Part shown: piece by piece, positions 5,537 through 13,042 of the stretch
Layout of the letters: each line of letters starts with the position of its first letter
Position numbering within the stretch: position 1 is the stretch's first letter
NCBI GenBank assembly: GCA_021163015.1
Contig: JAGGXO010000052.1
Coordinates: 1 to 16,852 of the forward strand
Reading direction: 5' to 3'
Origin: Candidatus Bipolaricaulota bacterium
GTDB taxonomy: Bacteria; Bipolaricaulota; Bipolaricaulia; UBA7950; UBA9294
DNA length: 16,852 bases
Notes under the pieces: generated by a model
Seen by the model: the letters and a program-made list of their open reading frames with translations, nothing else
Databases searched by the model: none
What the model was told of the DNA's origin: nothing
Program-made: the position numbers and the translations under genes

Positions 5537-6172
5537 GTGAGAAGGCGACATATGGCACGAGATGGACCGGTCGCTATTTGGCAAGTAGGTGTGGTGGGCT
5601 TCGTTGTGCTCCTTTCCGTCTTCCTTGCAGCAATCAGTGGGGAGGGATCGCCAGCACCGCGAATTGATGTCTCCCTCGGTTTCTCCGGGTACTTCGTTCC
5701 AGAGCGCATGGTCCCTCTCCGTGTGAGGATCTCAGGAGTGGATGAGGCTTTTGCTGGCTCGTTGCAGATCACTGAGCAGGTGGGCAACGCCTGGCGGGGG
5801 CAGGCAAGAGCATCATTTTGCATACCTATTGACAGTGCTTTGGGAATCCACGAGGACGCTATCCCTATCTATGACTTCTCCCATCCACTCGTTGTCTCAC
5901 TCCTCGACGAGCAGCGGAATATTATCGCGCAGCAGGAAGTCAACCTGCGCGACAAGTGGAAGAGCAAGCCGTTCACTCTGTTGGCAGGTAGCTTCGACTC
6001 CGCCTCCCAGGCAGTGGGTGATGCTGTTCAGATAAGCGAGATAGAGCTGCCCTCAAAGTGGGTCTCCTACGGTGGCGTTAGCTCGCTTTGGCTTGGGCGT
6101 ATGTCATATGGGTTGAGCGCGGCCAGGAAGAAGCGATCTATCGCTGGACGAGTGCCGGAGGAACAACCGTGA
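5537..6172 (+). CDS. Membrane-anchored MoxR-operon protein, N-terminal part (frameshifted)
   Basis: This is the 5' part of a gene that appears to continue in the -1 frame at about 6124 and end at 7266. The start is GTG 5537 with AGGAG 6 bases upstream; ATG 5552 is an alternative. A signal anchor lies at residues 16-33. A beta-rich domain follows (RIDVSLGFSGYFVPERMVPL and onward), then ISEIELPSKWVSYGGVSSLW, a start typical of the glutamine-amidotransferase-like domains in VWA-operon proteins. The last 17 or so residues in this frame are arginine/lysine-rich and unlike the family. In the other frame the text runs on sensibly as QEEAIYRWTSAGG. Restoring one C after 6124 joins both halves into a protein of about 576 residues. 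Its function is unknown; it likely sits on the membrane outer face as part of the MoxR-linked complex. Confidence 0.75.
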   Translation: MRRRHMARDGPVAIWQVGVVGFVVLLSVFLAAISGEGSPAPRIDVSLGFSGYFVPERMVPLRVRISGVDEAFAGSLQITEQVGNAWRGQARASFCIPIDSALGIHEDAIPIYDFSHPLVVSLLDEQRNIIAQQEVNLRDKWKSKPFTLLAGSFDSASQAVGDAVQISEIELPSKWVSYGGVSSLWLGRMSYGLSAARKKRSIAGRVPEEQP

Positions 6173-7266
6173 TCTTTACAGGAAGCGACTTCTTCCGAAT
6201 CGACTCTCCCCTCATGAGAGGAATGATCCCACTCGCGAGCCCGCATATGGCGGCGGGGGAGCGGCGCCTTTCAGGCGACTTACGATCCGGAGCGAAAGTT
6301 GTAATGGGAGACCCTGTAGGCGCTCCGCTTGTCATCTGGCGGAGATTAGGCGCAGGAGATGTTCTTCTTGTAACGGTGGATGCGTTCTCGCTGTCTCAGG
6401 CACAGTATACGGATCTTCGGGGTGTGGTCACGGATGCGGAGCTACTGAATCTAAACGATGTCGCTAGATCACTGTTGCTCCAGATGCCTCTCACTCGGCC
6501 AGGATTTCCGACTGCAATAGCGATTGTGGCGGTCCTGCTGCTCTCTCTTGTCATGATTGCATCGCGTGTTCGCAGGGGACCAGCAAGAGGTGTCATGCTT
6601 CTTATTGTCGTTCTTGCATGCTCGGTTTGGTCTGGTTTGTATGCAAACCACACTAGGCAGCTATGCGATATATATACCGTAAATACGGATGTCTCTGCGC
6701 AAATGGCATTGGGTTACACAATACTATCACGCGGCTACATCTATCTTGGCGGACGGGATCTTGCCGCACCGCTAGTGAGGGTTAATGATGCGATACTACA
6801 AGAGCTCCCGCACGATCTGAATGACACTTCCTACGACATCGACATTTCTTGTGATGATGGTGCTACCATCAGCATGCAGCCCGAGCACATGCGAGTACTG
6901 CGTGGGGGTAGCAGAGATGCGGCTCGAATCAGCCTCTTTCGCAGTGGTGATGAACGTGTGGAGATCGACAGCAGGCTCGATGTCGCACTTCCATATGCAG
7001 CGGTCATAAATGATGGCGAGAGCTTTGTGGTTGGGCCAATCGCTCCGGGTGCTCATGAGTATTCTCTCTCTGGCGCTACGGGGGCACTCGCTCCTACGCC
7101 TAGAGGGCTGGCAATGCTGTACAATGCTGTCAGTAAGGCATACGACCTGTCTCTTGGCACGTGGCTCATAGCTGGTGGTGTCTCTGATTCGATCGTGGAT
7201 GATGGAAACTACCGCCAAAAAGTGAGGGATGTTAAACTCGTTCTTGTCGAGGGTGAGTCAAGATGA
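6088..7266 (+). CDS. Membrane-anchored MoxR-operon protein, C-terminal part (frameshifted)
   Basis: This reading frame continues the preceding gene after the frameshift. Meaningful sequence begins at about 6124 (QEEAIYRWTSAGGTTVIFTG), while the residues encoded at 6088-6123 are a shadow of the upstream frame, and no ribosome-binding site supports an independent start. After the rest of the amidotransferase-like region (FTGSDFFRIDSP, then a conserved-looking GAGDVLLVTVDAF), two transmembrane segments lie at about residues 138-158 and 166-185 of this frame. A beta-rich domain of roughly 180 residues ends the protein. The stop codon overlaps the next gene as ATGA (7263-7266), so coupling downstream is preserved even though the gene is broken upstream. 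If the frameshift is real, this part would not be translated efficiently. If it is an assembly error, the gene is intact. Confidence 0.7.
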   Translation: MAWAYVIWVERGQEEAIYRWTSAGGTTVIFTGSDFFRIDSPLMRGMIPLASPHMAAGERRLSGDLRSGAKVVMGDPVGAPLVIWRRLGAGDVLLVTVDAFSLSQAQYTDLRGVVTDAELLNLNDVARSLLLQMPLTRPGFPTAIAIVAVLLLSLVMIASRVRRGPARGVMLLIVVLACSVWSGLYANHTRQLCDIYTVNTDVSAQMALGYTILSRGYIYLGGRDLAAPLVRVNDAILQELPHDLNDTSYDIDISCDDGATISMQPEHMRVLRGGSRDAARISLFRSGDERVEIDSRLDVALPYAAVINDGESFVVGPIAPGAHEYSLSGATGALAPTPRGLAMLYNAVSKAYDLSLGTWLIAGGVSDSIVDDGNYRQKVRDVKLVLVEGESR

Positions 7267-7904
7267 TCGAGAAAAGGTTCTCACTTGTGGACAACCAAGT
7301 CGTGAAGCCGATCTTCGCGCTTCTGCTCTTCTGTGGCCTTGCGCTCATCCTCTCCATCCCTGCGGGCAGAGAAGTGAAGGACTTAGCGCCTCTCGCGGCT
7401 CTGCGGAGAGAGGGGATGTACTTCTACGTCTACATCTTCCTCTCTGGCATGTTGGGCCTTTCACTTGGCACACTGGCAGCGCTTCAGCGAGAACGGGGGA
7501 TCGTGTTGTACATTCATGTAGCATCGCGCGTTGGGATTGGGAATGCCATGCTTGTTCCATACTTCATCTTCGCGCGCTCTCTCTACCCGGGCAGGGAATC
7601 GATGCTTGTGCTCATGATCCTGTACGGGACGCTTGTATCTCTGTTCACGTCGGTCATCTCCCGCCTTGTTGAAGAGAGGGGACACGGAGCCTCCCCTCGC
7701 GGATTCCTCGCCAAGTATGCTGTGTTCGCAGTCTACTATGTGCTTCCTCTTGTCGGGATTCCAGTGCTCAGCCCGCTTGGGTTCGTCAATCGTCTCTTTG
7801 CGGGCGCGTCTGTTTGGAGGATATTGCTCGGCTTCGTCGCGCCCCTCGTCCTGACTCTGGGTGGGGTCATTGTCTGCGAAAGGCGCTTAGGGAGGCAGAA
7901 ATGA
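7263..7904 (+). CDS. Polytopic membrane protein of the MoxR/VWA operon
   Basis: The 213-residue protein is highly hydrophobic, with about six predicted transmembrane helices at residues 13-33, 51-75, 80-104, 112-135, 147-175 and 183-207. I do not recognise the family. Its start overlaps the previous stop codon and its stop overlaps the next start, both as ATGA, so it is an integral member of the operon. There are no nucleotide-binding, protease or catalytic motifs. The layout vaguely resembles the membrane half of an ABC-2 type exporter, but no ATP-binding partner is encoded nearby, so I do not assign that role. It may be a membrane scaffold for the VWA proteins. Confidence 0.8.
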   Translation: MIEKRFSLVDNQVVKPIFALLLFCGLALILSIPAGREVKDLAPLAALRREGMYFYVYIFLSGMLGLSLGTLAALQRERGIVLYIHVASRVGIGNAMLVPYFIFARSLYPGRESMLVLMILYGTLVSLFTSVISRLVEERGHGASPRGFLAKYAVFAVYYVLPLVGIPVLSPLGFVNRLFAGASVWRILLGFVAPLVLTLGGVIVCERRLGRQK

Positions 7905-9370
7905 ACGAAATCATAGAAACGATTGCGGCTGTCGAGCGGAGGGCTCACAGAGTGAGAGCGTTTCGTGTTGCAGCGATGTGCTTCTCTCTGGCACTCGCTC
8001 CAATTCTGGTTGCCTTCCTGCTTGAGCGTGGGCGTATGGCTGTCATTTCGCACGGTGCGTGGCTTGCGCTCAGTGTTCTGCCCGCAATCGTGTTGATAGC
8101 AAGCTTCCTTGTTGTTCGCCGCATGCCGGTAAACACGCCACGGGTTCTACTGCGCGTTGATAGTAAGCTTGAGATGGAGGAACGGCTCAGCTCGCTGTAT
8201 GAGATATATGAACGCAATCAGGCTGGCCCGTACAGGGAGATGCTTGAGACCTGGCTGCTGGGGCGAAGACTAAGCTGGAAACGGGCGCTTCCTCTCGGGC
8301 ATACTGCTCTCCTGATCCCTATCGGACTGGCTCTCTTGGTCGCAGTACTCGTGACATCGTCTCTCTTCCCGATCTCAAGCAACTTGCCTGCCCCGACTTC
8401 CGGGCAAGTAACATCGAGCGCGGATGGCGGCGCACAGTCAATCGCCGCTTCCAGTCGAAGCGAAAGAAGTGAGACACAGAGCCAGATTTCCCCTTCCGCG
8501 TCTGGCACAAGTGCCCTGAGTGACAGCGACACCCAGCCACAACACGATCTGCAAGACGTATTGGGCAAATTGTGGAGCAGTCCCTCCTCGCCGGGTGTCA
8601 TCTCGAGTGATCAAGAAGGGCTCGATCAATTGATCTCACAGCAGCGGCAAGCAGCGAAGAGGCTCAAGGAGCTGATCTCGCAAATCCAGAAACGACTCGC
8701 CGATGGAGGCGGTGGCCTTACGCCGGAGGAGAAAAGCGCCCTCTCTTCGCTTGCTGAACAGATAGGAAACGAATCGCTGAGGCAAGCCCTGCGCGGACTG
8801 GCGAAAGAGGAGGATTCAGAAGAGCTGCAAAAGCGCCTGCAACAGACGCAGAAGCTCGCTCAATCACTCCAAGAAGAGGGGAGTGGGCCGCCAGCACAGG
8901 CGATGACAAATGAGCCGTCGGACTCATCTCAACACGACGAGAGCGATGGTCTAGCCTATTCTACACCCATGGCGGGGAGTCCGGATGAAGGTGGAAATCA
9001 CGACTCCACAGGTGGCGGAGCGCCATCTGCAGGCAATACAACCCACGACACAAACGCGGACAGATTACAGGAGGGTGATGACCCTTTCGGCGGAGCGGGG
9101 AGCGGCAGCGCAAGTGCCCCACCGACGAGTGCGACGCCACAGTTCACCAGGCGCGAGATAGTTGGGAGCATGGGAAGCGCTGGCGACTTCAAGGAGTTCG
9201 TCACTAAGGGAGTTCCGGTGGAGGAGGCTCCGTCAAATGAGGGGGCTCCTTCGATACTGAGGGTCGACTACGATCGTCTCCGTGCTCTCCTCTCCGGTCG
9301 CACTCTTTCGCCTGAGGTAGAGGATGTTGTGCGTAGGTACTTCGATGACATAACACAAGGAGGAGAATGA
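7901..9370 (+). CDS. Three-TM protein with long Ser/Gln-rich tail (DUF4175-like layout)
   Basis: The 489-residue protein starts at ATG 7901, with GGAGG five bases upstream and an ATGA overlap with the previous gene. Transmembrane helices lie at about 22-41, 52-72 and 134-157, separated by a helical segment with VDSKLEMEERLSSLYE (86-101) that resembles the corresponding part of DUF4175 proteins next to MoxR genes. Residues 160-250 are Ser/Thr/Gln-rich and probably disordered. Residues 255-330 are strongly helical and charged, a likely coiled coil. Residues 340-440 are Gly/Ser/Pro-rich. The C-terminus ends with LSPEVEDVVRRYFDDI, like the VRRYF ending of several MoxR-cluster proteins. The function is unknown, and the DUF4175 link is from layout and short motifs only. 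Confidence 0.75.
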   Translation: MNEIIETIAAVERRAHRVRAFRVAAMCFSLALAPILVAFLLERGRMAVISHGAWLALSVLPAIVLIASFLVVRRMPVNTPRVLLRVDSKLEMEERLSSLYEIYERNQAGPYREMLETWLLGRRLSWKRALPLGHTALLIPIGLALLVAVLVTSSLFPISSNLPAPTSGQVTSSADGGAQSIAASSRSERSETQSQISPSASGTSALSDSDTQPQHDLQDVLGKLWSSPSSPGVISSDQEGLDQLISQQRQAAKRLKELISQIQKRLADGGGGLTPEEKSALSSLAEQIGNESLRQALRGLAKEEDSEELQKRLQQTQKLAQSLQEEGSGPPAQAMTNEPSDSSQHDESDGLAYSTPMAGSPDEGGNHDSTGGGAPSAGNTTHDTNADRLQEGDDPFGGAGSGSASAPPTSATPQFTRREIVGSMGSAGDFKEFVTKGVPVEEAPSNEGAPSILRVDYDRLRALLSGRTLSPEVEDVVRRYFDDITQGGE

Positions 9371-10347
9371 TCACAAGAAGCGAATTAGATGCATCCTATG
9401 CTGCGATGGATCGATTGATCGATGCCATTGCCGGGACGATCGTTGGGCACAAGCAGGTGGTGCAAGAGACGCTCATCACCATGCTCTGCGGAGGGAACAT
9501 CCTGCTTGAGGGCGTGCCCGGTCTTGGAAAGACGCTCCTTGTTAGGACGATCGCCTCCGCGCTATCGCTTCGTTTTTCGCGCATTCAGTTCACTCCCGAT
9601 CTGATGCCTGCCGATATAGTGGGGACGGACATCATCACGCAGGACGAAGCCGGTCGTCGCTTCACTTTCTCGCCCGGGCCGCTCTTCGCCAACGTCGTTC
9701 TCGCTGACGAGATAAACCGCGCAACACCGAAGACTCAATCCGCGCTTCTGGAGGCGATGGAGGAGCGGACCGTCACCGTGGGGAAGGAGACATATTCATT
9801 GGAGGAGCCGTTCATTGTTCTGGCGACGCAGAATCCCATTGAGATGGAAGGAACGTATCCCCTGCCAGAGGCGCAAGTAGACCGCTTTCTCCTGAAGGCA
9901 GTTCTCGAACCCCCATCTCTTGACGAACTGGTACTGATAACGCAGCGCAATACCGAGGGAGAGCTGCCTCTTCCGGATCCAGTGGCCGGTGGAGAACAGA
10001 TCATGACCTGTAGGCATGCAGTGCGCGATCTTCCGATCGGAAGCGAACTTCGTCGCTACGTCTCGCGTCTTGTCCTGGCCACACATCCCAGCAGCGAGCA
10101 CGCTCCCAAGGATGTACGCGAATACGTAGAGTACGGGGCCAGTCCGCGCGGAGCGATAGCGATCATTCTTGCGGCGAAGGCAAACGCATTCCTCTGCAAG
10201 GAGCCGAACGTACGGCAAGCGGACATCGAGGCGGTCTTCCACTCTGCTCTCAATCACCGCATCATCCTAAACTTCAAGGGAGATGCTGAAGGGATCAACG
10301 TGAAGGATCTTCTAAGGAGCGTTTGGGAGAACACGGCGGTGACGTGA
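9367..10347 (+). CDS. MoxR-family AAA+ ATPase
   Basis: The 326-residue AAA+ ATPase is of the MoxR family, whose members remodel or load cofactors into partner proteins, commonly through VWA-domain proteins. The Walker A motif is GVPGLGKT (49-56), Walker B VVLADEINRA (110-119, D114/E115), sensor 1 lies in LATQNPIE (N156) and the arginine finger in VDRF (R173). Sensor 2 is in YGASPRGAIAII, and a lid domain follows. The length is typical. The start overlaps the preceding stop as ATGA with a strong AAGGAGGAG upstream, so it should be well translated. It is followed directly by the DUF58 gene, the usual MoxR partner. The client of this ATPase is not known from the sequence. Confidence 0.97.
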   Translation: MITRSELDASYAAMDRLIDAIAGTIVGHKQVVQETLITMLCGGNILLEGVPGLGKTLLVRTIASALSLRFSRIQFTPDLMPADIVGTDIITQDEAGRRFTFSPGPLFANVVLADEINRATPKTQSALLEAMEERTVTVGKETYSLEEPFIVLATQNPIEMEGTYPLPEAQVDRFLLKAVLEPPSLDELVLITQRNTEGELPLPDPVAGGEQIMTCRHAVRDLPIGSELRRYVSRLVLATHPSSEHAPKDVREYVEYGASPRGAIAIILAAKANAFLCKEPNVRQADIEAVFHSALNHRIILNFKGDAEGINVKDLLRSVWENTAVT

Positions 10348-11225
10348 TGGATCCTCTAATCGATGAAGGCTTTCTCCGACGTCTCTCACGGCTTAGATTC
10401 ATCACCAAAGGAAGGCGCGCAAGCAGCCTCAGCGGCGCTCATCCTTCCCCTCGAGCGGGGGTCAGCCTAGAATTCGCCGATTATCGGGAATACACACCAG
10501 GCGATGATTTTCGCTACATCGATTGGAATATCGTTGGTCGCCTCGATCGGGTCTTGGTCAAGACATTCGTGCACGAGGTCGATCTCCCGATCTACCTTCT
10601 TGTCGATCTCTCCGCATCGATGCACCTTGGCTCTGTGCCCAAAGTGCGCTACGCCGCGCGCCTTGCCGCGGCGCTTGCGTATCTTGGTCTACGCAACCTC
10701 GACCGCGTGGGGCTCTACCCGTTCACAGATCACCTCCTGCCCTCCGTCTCCCCACGGCATGGCATGCAGCAGATGTCGCGCATCTTGCGCGCACTGCGCG
10801 ACGTATCGGCGAGCGGAACGACATCACTCGATCTGGTGCTTCGCGAGTTCTCTCACCGCACGCACGAAACCGGTCTGCTATTCCTGATCAGCGATTTCCT
10901 CGTTGGAGGTCAGTACCAAGAGGGAGTAGCGCGTCTCGCCTACCGTGGCGATGAGATCGTAGCGATACAGATTGTTGATCGCGAGGAGATCAACCCCACG
11001 GTCACCGGTGGTGTGCGGCTTGTCGATGTGGAGACGGGAAGGCGGCTGGACCTAATCGTCGGAGAGCGCACGCTAGCCCAGTACAGGGGGCGCTTCGATA
11101 GTCATTTGAAGACTCTTCAGAGGTATCTTTCATCGCAGCGCATCCCACACATCTTGGCACCGACAGACCTTGCGCTCGAAGAACTGATTCACGTGCGCCT
11201 ACGCGCACAAGGGATTGTCCAATGA
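10347..11225 (+). CDS. DUF58 domain protein (VWA-like MoxR partner)
   Basis: The 292-residue soluble protein begins at ATG 10347, sharing one base with the MoxR stop codon (TGATG). An upstream in-frame TTG at 10323 lies inside MoxR and is less likely. The DUF58 core is at about residues 42-76: FADYREYTPGDDFRYIDWN, then RVLVKTF. A VWA fold follows with MIDAS elements DLSAS (87-91), a GTTSL loop and FLISDF, so metal-dependent protein binding is plausible. No membrane segment is seen, unlike many DUF58 proteins with N-terminal helices, so it is likely cytosolic and close to MoxR. DUF58 proteins accompany MoxR ATPases in most genomes; the specific role is not established. Confidence 0.95.
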   Translation: MDPLIDEGFLRRLSRLRFITKGRRASSLSGAHPSPRAGVSLEFADYREYTPGDDFRYIDWNIVGRLDRVLVKTFVHEVDLPIYLLVDLSASMHLGSVPKVRYAARLAAALAYLGLRNLDRVGLYPFTDHLLPSVSPRHGMQQMSRILRALRDVSASGTTSLDLVLREFSHRTHETGLLFLISDFLVGGQYQEGVARLAYRGDEIVAIQIVDREEINPTVTGGVRLVDVETGRRLDLIVGERTLAQYRGRFDSHLKTLQRYLSSQRIPHILAPTDLALEELIHVRLRAQGIVQ

Positions 11226-13042
11226 TCCTGCAGGCTCCGGCTGCTCTCTCTCTTATCTCCTTGGCGGGTGGAATCGTCTTCTTGTACTTCTTGCGAGCGC
11301 ACAATCGAACGTATGATGTCCCAGCCCTCTTCCTTTGGGAGGGACTCACGGAGGATCCAAGAACGCGCGCTGCGCGCGTCAGGGTGCGGATCGACCTGCT
11401 CCTCATCGTACAGATAATGATTCTCGCCCTGGTCTCACTCGCGATGGCACAGCCTCAGCGCTTGAGCACAGCCGTGCACGTGCAAGGGCTTGTGATCGTG
11501 CTCGATGCAAGCGCCAGCATGCGTGCCATCACTCCGTCGGGCGCGAGCCGCTATGAGCTTGCGCGCGCACAGGCAGAAGATCTGATGGGGAAATATCCAA
11601 CGAGCCCGACGGCGATAATCTCGTACTGCGCACACCTGCAGATCCTCTCTGAGCTAACGAGGGATCGTGATCGTCTCCGCGGCATCCTATCAAGTAGCAA
11701 GGCAACCTGGTACGGCGACGGTGATCCAAAGGAATTGGATGCCGTCCTTTCGAGCGTCATAGGCAACTACGAACAGCCGATGGTGATCATCCTGACGGAT
11801 CACTCCGAGAGGATAGCGGGCGCTGAAGAGCGATTGATCCTGGGGGGACAGAATGTGGCGATCACCTCGTTCAGCATCCGCGAAGACGAGGACATGACGG
11901 GAGTAAGAGCATTTGCCAGGCTTTCCAATTTCACAGATGAATACGTCGACACGAAACTTCGTGTGAGCGACGGATCGCGCGAGGTGAGCCTTCCCGTGCT
12001 CCTCGCGCCGGGGCAGGAGCAGTCATTCGTCCTCCCGTTTTCCGGCTCTCTTGGACCGATCTTCACCGCATCGATCGCTTCAAGCGATGACCTTGCAGCC
12101 GACAATACACGCTATTTCAGTTTACCACGCCCGATAGAACGTCGTGTGCGCTGGATCGGGGAGAGAAACCAATACATCGAGGCCGCCCTTCGCGCCAGTG
12201 GACCGATCAAGATTGTTGCTGATGACGAGAACGAAGCCGTCGATCTGACAGTGATTTACGACGAGACCGCACCAAAGGATCTGGTCGGGAGTATTCTTCT
12301 GGTACACGCCAGTCTCCCGGGCTCAATCCTTCTTGGAGAGGATCTAGAACTAGCCTCTCTGCGGGTTGCCCTCCCAGATGACGGGCTCCTTGCTGGTGTC
12401 GATCCGTCGGACTTTCGCGTTGCCGCCGCGCCCGCAGTGATCGCCGATCCCGCAGGAGAAACAATCATAACAGCTTCGACCGATTCACCCATCCTCTACC
12501 GGCTCAACCAGGAGAATAGATCGATCGTCCTAATAGCCCCCGATATCATGCGCACCAACCTCCCCCTAACGATCGACTTCCCAGTCCTCGTGAGAAACAT
12601 CCTTGCATATCTGACACCCCGTCCGACACCTCCATCCCCTACATGGACGAACGTGGGAGATCCTCTCTCCCTGAAGGGGTACGGCAATCCAACCAGCCTC
12701 ACAGCGCCGGATGGAAAGACGCTTGCAACAGAAGTGCAACGCACTTTCATCCCACAGGCGCCAGGGATTTACATCCTCAAGACCACCAAGGGGACGTTTC
12801 CGCTTGCCGCAAATATCCCTGCCAGCGAATCGATTCCTGCACCGACCGCGCAAACCGAAGCCCTTGAAGGAAGGACCCTTCACTCCGAGGCGACGATGGT
12901 CCCGTTATGGCCACAGATAGTACTTCTAGCTCTCTTGCTCTGTGTCCTCGAAGCCGCCCTCTACTATGGGTGGGGATCCCCATTGCGCGGGTTCCTACTG
13001 CGTGGGTTCTCACTGCGTGGGTTTGCCCGGAGGAAGAGATGA
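11222..13042 (+). CDS. BatA-like membrane protein with VWA domain
   Basis: The 606-residue protein has the BatA N-terminal layout: transmembrane helix 1 (about 5-24), a short linker with LWEGLTEDPRTR, and transmembrane helix 2 (about 57-76). A VWA domain follows, starting VIVLDASASM (91-100). The MIDAS DxSxS (95-99) is intact, but the usual Thr loop reads YGDGDPKEL and the third motif is LTDHSER rather than SDG, so metal binding may be weakened. A beta-sandwich and an amidotransferase-like region span about 215-480. A final transmembrane helix (about 570-588) is followed by a basic tail carrying three RGF units encoded by a 15-bp tandem repeat. The start overlaps the DUF58 stop as ATGA. The VWA region between TM2 and the last helix is predicted to face one side of the membrane. 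The function is inferred from MoxR context only. Confidence 0.9.
   Translation: MILQAPAALSLISLAGGIVFLYFLRAHNRTYDVPALFLWEGLTEDPRTRAARVRVRIDLLLIVQIMILALVSLAMAQPQRLSTAVHVQGLVIVLDASASMRAITPSGASRYELARAQAEDLMGKYPTSPTAIISYCAHLQILSELTRDRDRLRGILSSSKATWYGDGDPKELDAVLSSVIGNYEQPMVIILTDHSERIAGAEERLILGGQNVAITSFSIREDEDMTGVRAFARLSNFTDEYVDTKLRVSDGSREVSLPVLLAPGQEQSFVLPFSGSLGPIFTASIASSDDLAADNTRYFSLPRPIERRVRWIGERNQYIEAALRASGPIKIVADDENEAVDLTVIYDETAPKDLVGSILLVHASLPGSILLGEDLELASLRVALPDDGLLAGVDPSDFRVAAAPAVIADPAGETIITASTDSPILYRLNQENRSIVLIAPDIMRTNLPLTIDFPVLVRNILAYLTPRPTPPSPTWTNVGDPLSLKGYGNPTSLTAPDGKTLATEVQRTFIPQAPGIYILKTTKGTFPLAANIPASESIPAPTAQTEALEGRTLHSEATMVPLWPQIVLLALLLCVLEAALYYGWGSPLRGFLLRGFSLRGFARRKR
12986..13030 (+). 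repeat. 15-bp tandem repeat, three units, in the BatA-like gene
   Basis: CGCGGGTTCCTACTG (12986-13000), CGTGGGTTCTCACTG (13001-13015) and CGTGGGTTTGCCCGG (13016-13030) are diverging tandem copies. They encode the C-terminal units RGFLL, RGFSL and RGFAR just before the stop codon. Confidence 0.8.

Noticed and set aside
12907..13038. 44-residue N-terminal extension of the double-VWA protein
   Set aside because: The extension lies inside the upstream gene and has no start signal; the ATG at 13039 has a good Shine-Dalgarno and the same ATGA overlap as its neighbours.
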